37,050 bases of DNA from Chloroflexota bacterium (GTDB lineage Bacteria; Chloroflexota; Dehalococcoidia; Dehalococcoidales; UBA2162). Shown in pieces: positions 31,016 through 37,050 of the stretch; positions within the stretch are counted from its first letter, which is position 1; each line of letters begins with the position of its first letter. Location: NCBI GenBank assembly GCA_016190825.1, contig JACPPV010000005.1:1-37050 (forward strand). The letters run 5' to 3'. The notes under the pieces were generated by a model. That model worked only from the letters and a program-made list of their open reading frames with translations, searched no databases and was not told the DNA's origin. A program made the translations under genes and the position numbers.

Positions 31016-32473
31016 GTGAATATGCCCCAGATAAAGATACTCATTGTTGAAGACGAAGCTATCGAAGCGCTTGACATCCAGCAGCGGCTGGTGAATCTCG
31101 GCTACCAGGCTTCCGAAATCGCCTACTCCGGAGAGGAGGGCGTAAAGAAGGTTACCGAGACGAATCCGGACATAGTTCTGATGGACATTATGCTGCCGGG
31201 CAAGATGGATGGCATACAGGCGGCCGCGCAGATCAGGGAATTCTCCGATGTCCCGGTAATATATCTCACTGCCTACGCAGATGATAACACCCTCAGCCGC
31301 GCCAGGATAACGGAGCCTTATGGCTACATCGTCAAGCCATTCCAGGAAAAGGACCTGCACGTCGCTATCAACTTAGCTCTCTACAAACACGAAATGGAGA
31401 GGAGGCTAAGAGATAGCGAAGAGATGTTCAGAGGCATCTTCGAGGCTTCACCTGTCGGCATTGCTATCTGTGATTCGGAAGGGAAGCCCCTATCCGTCAA
31501 CAGGACGGCTCTTCAGATTCCCGGCGTTGCCGGAATGCCCAAAAATGTCAGCCTGCTTGACGACCCTAATATGCCCCCGGAAGCAGCCGAAAAGATGAAG
31601 CAAGGCGAAACGGTCCGCTTTGAAGTGCGCTATGACTTTGAGAAAGCAAAGGCGATCAAATTATATGAGACGAACAAAAACGGGACCATATGGCTGGATG
31701 TCACAGTCAGGCCGCTTGGTTCAAGGCGAACGCCATCTGGCGGTTACCTGGTCGTATTTCAGGACATCACCGAGCGCAAGCAGGCGGAGGAACTAAAAGA
31801 CGAGATCCTTGCCCTGATATCCCATGAGCTCAAAACCCCTATCACCGTAGTCAAAGGGGCTTTGAGCACGGCGCTAGAGGAGCAAGCGAATCTATCCGCT
31901 GAAGAGACGCAGCAGCTTCTGGACGATGCCCTCGCCGAAGCGGACTCCCTTTCGTTCATACTGGATAACCTGCTCGAGCTTACCCGGGCACAGATGGGGC
32001 GTCTCAATATGCAGCGAGAGCCCATTCATATCAGGGGCGTCGTCAGAGCCGTGATTGAGCGGTTCAAAGAGGGGTCCACACACCATTTTGTGATGGACCT
32101 GCCCCGACCGGTGATGACGGTAGAGGCCGACCCGTTGAGGTTGGAGCATGTCCTGCGCAACCTGGTGGAAAACGCCGTCAAGTATTCCCTGCCCGGCAGC
32201 GTGATACGGATATTCGCCAGAAATGGCGAGGACGGGACCACCATCGGGGTAAGCGACCAGGGGGTGGGTATTTCTGAAGCTGACCGGCAAAGACTCTTCC
32301 AGCCTTTTGCCCGCCTAGGAAACACCGGCAGAGCCGCCGGTAGCGGGCTTGGCTTACTGGTATGCCGGAGGCTCGTCGAAGCGCACGGCGGGCGTATCTG
32401 GGTGGAATCAGAGCCAGGTAAAGGCTCAACTTTTCTCTTCACTCTCCCCTGTGACTGGCAAGGCACGCCTTAA
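31016..32473 (+). CDS. Receiver-PAS-histidine kinase hybrid
   Basis: This 485-residue protein has an N-terminal receiver domain (7-121: [13 protein letters not shown], phosphoacceptor Asp57 in [20 protein letters not shown] and YIVKPF). A PAS domain follows (about 139-255), then HisKA with His270 in [10 protein letters not shown]. HATPase_c carries [18 protein letters not shown] and [20 protein letters not shown]. The receiver-first order suggests it is itself phosphorylated, possibly by the HisKA_2 kinase upstream, and then signals on (inference). Start is GTG 31016 or ATG 31022; neither has a strong ribosome site. No DNA-binding output is encoded. Confidence 0.93.
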   Translation: MNMPQIKILIVEDEAIEALDIQQRLVNLGYQASEIAYSGEEGVKKVTETNPDIVLMDIMLPGKMDGIQAAAQIREFSDVPVIYLTAYADDNTLSRARITEPYGYIVKPFQEKDLHVAINLALYKHEMERRLRDSEEMFRGIFEASPVGIAICDSEGKPLSVNRTALQIPGVAGMPKNVSLLDDPNMPPEAAEKMKQGETVRFEVRYDFEKAKAIKLYETNKNGTIWLDVTVRPLGSRRTPSGGYLVVFQDITERKQAEELKDEILALISHELKTPITVVKGALSTALEEQANLSAEETQQLLDDALAEADSLSFILDNLLELTRAQMGRLNMQREPIHIRGVVRAVIERFKEGSTHHFVMDLPRPVMTVEADPLRLEHVLRNLVENAVKYSLPGSVIRIFARNGEDGTTIGVSDQGVGISEADRQRLFQPFARLGNTGRAAGSGLGLLVCRRLVEAHGGRIWVESEPGKGSTFLFTLPCDWQGTP

Positions 32474-32718
32474 ACTGACCTCGAGGATAACGTCAGCCCC
32501 GGTACGCGTACGGCAGGTCAAAGGTCCCATTATGTCTCCGGTACATGCCTTTCGTGGTGAGCTATTAACCGCCCTGACCTGTCTTGAGTTTGTTGAAAGA
32601 GCCTGCCAAAAGGAACACCGGCCGATTTGAATCGGAACATGCAGTAAATACCCTTTTTCTTTTGCTGCTTCACGTGCGCATTTGACAGTTTCGCGGATGG
32701 CTCATGATTTACGTCCGC
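32474..32718. repeat. Intergenic stretch with a decayed family B repeat
   Basis: About 32571-32607 reads GCCCTGACCTGTCTTGAGTT then TGTTGAAAGAGCCTGCC, aligning with the block at 30596-30628. No gene is seen in the remainder. Confidence 0.65.
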
Positions 32719-32747
32719 TTGACAATTTTGTCGTCGTAAGCTAAAAT
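32719..32747 (+). promoter_or_regulatory. Promoter of the pyruvate-kinase-C-like gene
   Basis: TTGACA (32719-32724), 17-base spacer, TAAAAT (32742-32747). It gives a leader of about 75 bases before ATG 32830. Confidence 0.8.
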
Positions 32748-32829
32748 TCAGATTATTCAAAATGGATGCTTGTTGGTTGCCGATAAGAAAAGCCGACAAA
32801 AAAACTAAAACAGTCATAGGAGGGGGAAA

Positions 32830-33465
32830 ATGGAAGTAACCACAACCTACTTCGAAACTCCGGGTAAAGCCAACACCGAAGAAACGCTCCGAATAGCTCG
32901 CAAGCGTGCTGAGGAGCTGGGCATTAAAACGGTGCTGGTCTCCTCTACAGGTGGAGATACGGCGGCGATGGCTACCGACGTATTTAACGGGATGGGGGCG
33001 AGGATAATTGCCGTGGGGCACGCCACTGGCTGGCGCACACCAAACATCCAGGAATTCACCGAGGAAAACCGGCGCAAAGTGGAGGGAGCCGGAGGGATTG
33101 TATTGATAGCAAGCCATGGCTTTGCCGGAGTCGATCGCGCGGTGCGAAACAAGACCAACATGTCCCTCCTCGGCATAATAACCAACACCTTGAGTCTTTT
33201 CTGCGCCGGGATTAAAGTGGTCTGTGAAATCGCTGTCATGGCTGCCGATAGCGGTCTGATACGGACAGATGAGGATGTCATTGTTATCGCTGGCACGGGG
33301 CGTGGGGCTGATACCGCCGTGGTGCTCCGTCCGGCAAACTCGATAAACTTCTTCGATATGAGAGTGAAAGAGCTACTGTGTAAGCCGCATTTTCCGGCGC
33401 CTCGCCCTCCGGCTCCGGCTGCTCAGGCTCCGATGGGGGCGACTGCGGGCGCTACGCACCACTAG
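32830..33465 (+). CDS. Stand-alone pyruvate kinase alpha/beta (C-terminal) domain protein
   Basis: This 211-residue protein matches the pyruvate kinase C-terminal domain used alone: TTTYFETPGKANTEETLRIA, KTVLVSSTGGDTAAMATDVF, and VIVIAGTGRGADTAVVLRPA. In full pyruvate kinase this domain binds effectors. The stand-alone form, seen in some anaerobes and archaea, has no established reaction. The last 20 or so residues are a Pro/Ala-rich tail (PAPRPPAPAAQAPMG). AGGAGG at about 32819 precedes ATG 32830. No other glycolytic gene is nearby. Confidence 0.82.
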   Translation: MEVTTTYFETPGKANTEETLRIARKRAEELGIKTVLVSSTGGDTAAMATDVFNGMGARIIAVGHATGWRTPNIQEFTEENRRKVEGAGGIVLIASHGFAGVDRAVRNKTNMSLLGIITNTLSLFCAGIKVVCEIAVMAADSGLIRTDEDVIVIAGTGRGADTAVVLRPANSINFFDMRVKELLCKPHFPAPRPPAPAAQAPMGATAGATHH

Positions 33466-33679
33466 GGCGCCGGGCATCATTAACTTTCAGGTTGTAAGTC
33501 GCAGGCAGCACGTGATTCCTGCGGTATGAGCTTATCTGGACGACGATGCATCCTTTCCAAGGGGAGAGTATTGCCAGCCTCCAGCAAGACGGCTTTTGCC
33601 TGTCAAATTGTTGCCGAAATGTTCAAGGTTGCCGTTGTGTCCAGTCCTCCTGCTCATCGGGCTCCTTCGATACGTGCGG

Positions 33680-33708
33680 TTGACGCCATATCCCAAAAAG
33701 ACTACTAT
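33680..33708 (+). promoter_or_regulatory. Likely tatA promoter
   Basis: TTGACG (33680-33685), 17-base spacer, TACTAT (33703-33708). The rest of the gap 33466-33785 contains no supported gene. Confidence 0.55.
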
Positions 33709-33785
33709 GAGATTAGGAAGGTACTTTCCGGCTGACGGAGAACGTCAAGCCGGAAGAAACACTGCCACAAAGGGAGACGGAAGCT

Positions 33786-33989
33786 ATGCGTTTGGGACCT
33801 TGGGAGATCGCTCTCATCCTAGCTATTATTTTGATCGTTTTCGGAGTGGGTAAGCTGCCGCAGGTCGGAGATGCAATGGGCCGTGCCATACGCAACTTCC
33901 GCAAGGCACAGACCGGCGAGGCTGACCAGGAAGAGAAAGACAAAGAGCAGACTTCCAGGGCCGGACAGGAGCCGAAAGCGAAAAGCTAG
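33786..33989 (+). CDS. tatA: Twin-arginine translocase subunit TatA/TatE
   Basis: This 67-residue protein has an N-terminal membrane helix ([20 protein letters not shown]), the FG-x-GKLP hinge, an amphipathic helix ([17 protein letters not shown]) and an acidic/basic tail. This is the standard TatA plan. TatA forms the pore that exports folded proteins with twin-arginine signals. It starts at ATG 33786 with GGGAG upstream. It stands alone here; no tatC is in the window. Confidence 0.93.
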   Translation: MRLGPWEIALILAIILIVFGVGKLPQVGDAMGRAIRNFRKAQTGEADQEEKDKEQTSRAGQEPKAKS

Positions 33990-34256
33990 CCATATTCACA
34001 GACGTCTCTAATGATTGCGCTAAGAAGAGCCTGAAGTAGCTTTGAGAGTTGTCTGGACGGCGTCCGGCCTGGCGGAAATCAACTACGGTACAAAACGAGG
34101 GGAGGTTTAGAGCCTGCCCCCGTATTCTCATAGTCCTTGCTCAAACTAACCTTCTTGCTGGCCGCTCGTCCTGAGTTTGTCGGATCCCGACAAAGTAGGG
34201 AGACGAATGGCGTGCAGTAGAACACAATTTCTGCGGACAAGAACAGCCGGATTCCT

Positions 34257-36080
34257 TTACGGCCAGAGGTCTTTAGCCACATCCTCAAGCCCAAGCTCCA
34301 GCAGTTTCTTCTTGCTCGGCCTGGTAGTAACACGGTCCCAGTCGAGAGCGCCCAGGTTCCAGTAAGCCTGAGCCTCGATATCAGCCGTTATCCCTTTCAG
34401 GGGTCCCTCGGTCTGCGGCGGCTTGCCCACTATCCGGGGATGCACCAGCCACTTCAGTGGATTGATGCCTTCGCGAAGGTTGATGACGTGTCTCATGTTG
34501 GCTATTCTCTCCCCACACTTCAGCCATTCGTCCCAGGAACGCTCCCGCCCCGTCACAGCATTGAGATAGCCGCCGATATATTTGCCAGAATCGGTAGATC
34601 CGCCGGAGAATCCGAAGAAGCATAGGCCGGACGAATTCATGATGTGGGTATGGAAGCTGCCCGGCCCGAAGCCTGCCGTATGGCGGCCGGGTGTTGCATC
34701 CATCTGATAGCGGGCCGCAGCCGACCCCGCCTCGGGACGCAAAACGGAGAACTTCGGGTCGTGCATGCCCAGTTCCTGCCCGCCGATGTGGACGGCGAAC
34801 TGCTCAGCCCCTTTGCCGACCTTTTCGGCAGCCACTTTTACTCCGTCTGCCAGGATATCGCCGAAGCCTTCGCGCCTGGCCATTTTCTCCGTCATCGCCA
34901 CGATGGCGCGGTGGTTGCCCCAGGTAAGCTCAATGCCGCCGGTGTCACTTTTGTCGATAAGACCGTTTTCGTAACATTCTATGGCGAAAGCGATGGTGCA
35001 GCCGGCGGAAATGGTATCCAGACCGTAGCGGTTGCAGATGTCATTGCACTTGGCAATTGATTCAGAACTGCTATTGAGGCACATTGTGCCAAAGGCAGCC
35101 TGCGTTTCATACTCCGGACGGCGCACACCGGCTTCGTATTCGTAGTCGCCCTCCCCGGAGCTTGCTCTCAACAGCGCCTGGCAGCGAAGCGGACACTTCC
35201 AGCAGCCCTCGCTCCGGTCTACGTTGGCAATGGCGAGGTCACCGCTCAGTCCTGACGGGTCAGGAAAATCGGTAATGCCCACGCCACCCCAGTTCATCAC
35301 CGGCGTATCTCCGCTGTGGGCGGAGCGCACGGCACCCCCCGAAGTACCGTATTTATGAAAACGGACGAAAAAGGATTCACCAGTTTGTGAAGTAGCGCGC
35401 ATGGCATCGAGATGTTCCTTGCGCAGGCGGACGATAGCCCCGGTATTGACAACCGGCACAGTCCGGCTGCCGATGACAACAATCGCTTTCAGCCTCTTGG
35501 AACCCATCACCGCACCGACTCCCGAGCGGGCGGCGGCCGCTCCCCTCTTGGTGATTACCGCCGAGATGAATGAGAGCTTTTCTCCTGATTGACCGATGCA
35601 GGATACCTGCGCGTCCCGGCCGTGTTCCGCCTGGAGGGTGCGCTCGGTGACATAGCTGTCCTTTCCCCAGAGATGGGAAGCGTCCCTGATCTCCGCTCCG
35701 TTTTCCGTAACCAGCAAGTAAACGGGCTTTTCTGCCACGCCGGTGAAGAAGATATTGTCATAGCCGGCGAACTTTAGCGCCGGACCCCAGTCTCCGCCGG
35801 AGTTGGCATCTGCCCAGCCGCCGGTCAGGGGTGACCGTCCGGCGACTACGGTGTACCTTGAGCCAAAAGGAACGGTGCCGGTTAGCGGGCCGGTGGTGAA
35901 GCCGAGGATATTATCCGGGCCGAGAGGGTCAGCGCCTGGCTTCTGTCGGCTGTAGATGAGGCGCGCCCCCACCCCATAGCCCCCGATGAAATCACGATAG
36001 AGCTTTTCATCAAAGACCTCATTCTTTACTTTGCCAGTTGACAGGTCGACCCAGAGATTGTTGCCCATGTAGCCGGCCAT
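34257..36080 (-). CDS. Aldehyde:ferredoxin oxidoreductase (tungstopterin family)
   Basis: This 607-residue enzyme oxidises aldehydes to acids with ferredoxin as acceptor, in the cytoplasm. The N-terminal AOR domain (MGNNLWVDLSTGKVKNE, GPLTGTVPFGSRYTVVAGRS, SGGDWGPALKFAGYDNI) binds the metal-pterin. The [4Fe-4S] ligands C293, C296, C300 lie in SEGCWKCPLRCQ; a fourth Cys is expected near residue 500 (SSGLCFF). Length and order fit the family. AGGAGG lies six bases before ATG 36080. It is alone on its strand and two palindromes lie upstream. Which aldehyde it uses cannot be read from the sequence. Confidence 0.93.
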   Translation of the reverse strand: MAGYMGNNLWVDLSTGKVKNEVFDEKLYRDFIGGYGVGARLIYSRQKPGADPLGPDNILGFTTGPLTGTVPFGSRYTVVAGRSPLTGGWADANSGGDWGPALKFAGYDNIFFTGVAEKPVYLLVTENGAEIRDASHLWGKDSYVTERTLQAEHGRDAQVSCIGQSGEKLSFISAVITKRGAAAARSGVGAVMGSKRLKAIVVIGSRTVPVVNTGAIVRLRKEHLDAMRATSQTGESFFVRFHKYGTSGGAVRSAHSGDTPVMNWGGVGITDFPDPSGLSGDLAIANVDRSEGCWKCPLRCQALLRASSGEGDYEYEAGVRRPEYETQAAFGTMCLNSSSESIAKCNDICNRYGLDTISAGCTIAFAIECYENGLIDKSDTGGIELTWGNHRAIVAMTEKMARREGFGDILADGVKVAAEKVGKGAEQFAVHIGGQELGMHDPKFSVLRPEAGSAAARYQMDATPGRHTAGFGPGSFHTHIMNSSGLCFFGFSGGSTDSGKYIGGYLNAVTGRERSWDEWLKCGERIANMRHVINLREGINPLKWLVHPRIVGKPPQTEGPLKGITADIEAQAYWNLGALDWDRVTTRPSKKKLLELGLEDVAKDLWP

Positions 36081-36103
36081 ATGGCACCTCCTGCGATTTC
36101 ACC

Positions 36104-36117
36104 CAGGACAAGTCCTG
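36104..36117. promoter_or_regulatory. Palindrome CAGGAC-AA-GTCCTG upstream of the aldehyde oxidoreductase
   Basis: A perfect 6-2-6 inverted repeat, 24 bases before ATG 36080. It could be an operator or a short leader hairpin. Confidence 0.45.
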
Positions 36118-36147
36118 TCAGTTGCCCGGGTAAGCTTTGTTAAGGAA

Positions 36148-36169
36148 AATGGTTACCACCGTAACCATT
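36148..36169. promoter_or_regulatory. Palindrome AATGGTTAC-N4-GTAACCATT upstream of the aldehyde oxidoreductase
   Basis: A perfect 9-4-9 inverted repeat about 68 bases before ATG 36080, in the right place for a regulator-binding site. Confidence 0.6.
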
Positions 36170-36237
36170 GGTAAGGAGTTCCCCTACAAAAGACTTTCTC
36201 GACAACAACTTGAAGCGTGGCTGTCTTATACTTTTTG

Positions 36238-36297
36238 TCACTCCCGCCAAGTTCATTGCGTGTCAAGACACGGGAGCAAGAACCCGGATGAGCCGGA
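36238..36297. repeat. Palindromic dispersed repeat, family A (decayed copy)
   Basis: GTCACTCCCGCCAAG opens the copy and TCAAGACACGGGAGCAAGAA with CCCGGATGAG follows, similar in plan to the CACGGGAGCCGGAATCC part of 14101-14209. It lies between the aldehyde oxidoreductase and PAC2-family genes. Confidence 0.65.
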
Positions 36298-36398
36298 GTA
36301 CATTCTTCTGGCTTATCGGACGCGGAAATGGCAACGAAAGAAAAAGAACACGTTTCGCAATCTCAGATGAGAAAACGAACTAAGTGTCCAAAGATACT

Positions 36399-37050
36399 CT
36401 AGCTATCCCCGAGCCGCTTTTCCATTTCGGTGAGGAATCTTTCCACCTCGGGAGAGAGGCGGGGGCCTGCCCTGGCTGACCTTCTCTTTGCCCGTGAATC
36501 GTAAGTACTTTCCAGTTGCTCAACAGTGGCTTTTATCTGCGGGTCTTTTTCCACGGCGGTGTTGATCTGCTCCATCTGCTCATTTGCCTTCTTGCCATAG
36601 GAGTCATCAACTGGGAGGTCATAGAATGTTTCCAGCGTCTCCATCAGGCGAAGCGCGCCGGCATAGTCATCATCAAACTGCGTGTACTGGGGTAAATGGA
36701 CCATCAGGCTCATTGTCTCCATACCCATCTCTCCCGCCTGCATGGATACCAGCGAAGTTATGCTGGTGGGTCCCTGATACCCGCCCCGGTTACCGGACGA
36801 CATTCCCAGCTTGTCCAGCTTTGCCGTTGCCTCTTTGCTGCTTGCCCGCCCGGTGACGAGCAAGGGGCGTGTGTGGGGGACCAAATCATACATGCTGCCC
36901 ACCTGGCAGTACATCGCCACCTTAAACCTTTCCAAGAGACGCATCAACGACTCTATGAACCATTCGGCGTGGTTGTGCGGCTCGAGAAGGCGAATGAAAA
37001 TGAAGTCCTGCCCCATTCCCGGCCGCGCCCACATCACATGGACGTTGGGA
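36399..37050 (-). CDS. PAC2-family (proteasome assembly chaperone-like) protein, N-terminus cut by window edge
   Basis: The frame is open through the right edge of the window (upstream residues PNVHV precede MWARPGMGQDFIFIRLLEPH), so the true start is outside. The visible 216 residues include AEWFIESLMRLLERFKVAMY and DLVPHTRPLLVTGRAS, then SITSLVSMQAGEMGMETMSL, MVHLPQYTQFDDDYAGALRL. This is the C-terminal half of PAC2-domain proteins of the kind found in actinobacteria and Chloroflexota. Their function is unclear; eukaryotic relatives help assemble proteasomes. The end is a charged coiled coil. Confidence 0.75.
   Translation of the reverse strand, partial: PNVHVMWARPGMGQDFIFIRLLEPHNHAEWFIESLMRLLERFKVAMYCQVGSMYDLVPHTRPLLVTGRASSKEATAKLDKLGMSSGNRGGYQGPTSITSLVSMQAGEMGMETMSLMVHLPQYTQFDDDYAGALRLMETLETFYDLPVDDSYGKKANEQMEQINTAVEKDPQIKATVEQLESTYDSRAKRRSARAGPRLSPEVERFLTEMEKRLGDS

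Noticed and set aside
33526-33735. Open frame of 69 codons before tatA
   Set aside because: Irregular composition, no ribosome site, and it overlaps the likely tatA promoter.
36137-36370. Open frame of 77 codons between the aldehyde oxidoreductase and PAC2-family genes
   Set aside because: It runs through the palindromic operator and a decayed family A repeat and has a low-complexity basic end; no ribosome site.

Overview
The window looks like part of a chromosome from an anaerobic bacterium of the phylum Chloroflexota, most likely Dehalococcoidia-like. This is an inference from gene content, not from a marker gene. The evidence is a tungsten-type aldehyde:ferredoxin oxidoreductase, a rubrerythrin-like protein paired with a Fur/PerR regulator, a methanogen-type thymidylate synthase, a stand-alone pyruvate-kinase C-terminal domain, PAS-rich kinases with NILEDF coiled-coil repeats, and short dispersed repeats between and inside genes. 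Base composition looks moderately GC-rich throughout. No rRNA, CRISPR array, prophage or intact insertion sequence was seen.

Left end (1-6202, + strand): the tail of a D12-class adenine methyltransferase, a SacI-family restriction endonuclease and a RelB/RelE-type toxin-antitoxin pair sit directly in front of a purine cluster (purD, an unknown gene, purE, purB), followed by a metallo-hydrolase. A 34-base piece of the purD 5' end occurs twice, on both sides of the toxin-antitoxin pair, which marks an insertion event. Next (6215-13986, - strand) come comEA and comEC with a truncated small membrane gene, a usp-trkA-trkA unit, tRNA-Lys(CUU), a thymidylate synthase-like gene with a DUF5320-like partner, and a group of proteins of unknown function.

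Centre (14255-22443): argS is followed by hisA-hisI, where both his genes appear to start at AUC. On the other strand lie an unusual MEDS-RadC fusion and a three-gene operon of two D-Ala-D-Ala-ligase-like ATP-grasp enzymes and a GNAT acetyltransferase. A small membrane protein converges on the heat-shock operon. Then come hrcA-grpE-dnaK (- strand, with a variant CIRCE operator) and a divergent rubrerythrin-fur operon with a consensus promoter and a PerR/Fur-like palindrome.

Right part (27104-37050): a two-component region holds a five-PAS protein, an overlapping HisKA_2 histidine kinase and a receiver-PAS-histidine kinase. These are followed by a pyruvate-kinase-C-like protein, tatA, the aldehyde:ferredoxin oxidoreductase with two palindromes upstream, and an incomplete PAC2-family gene. 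Several intergenic gaps are occupied by three families of imperfect palindromic repeats. One family has also entered the comEC reading frame.
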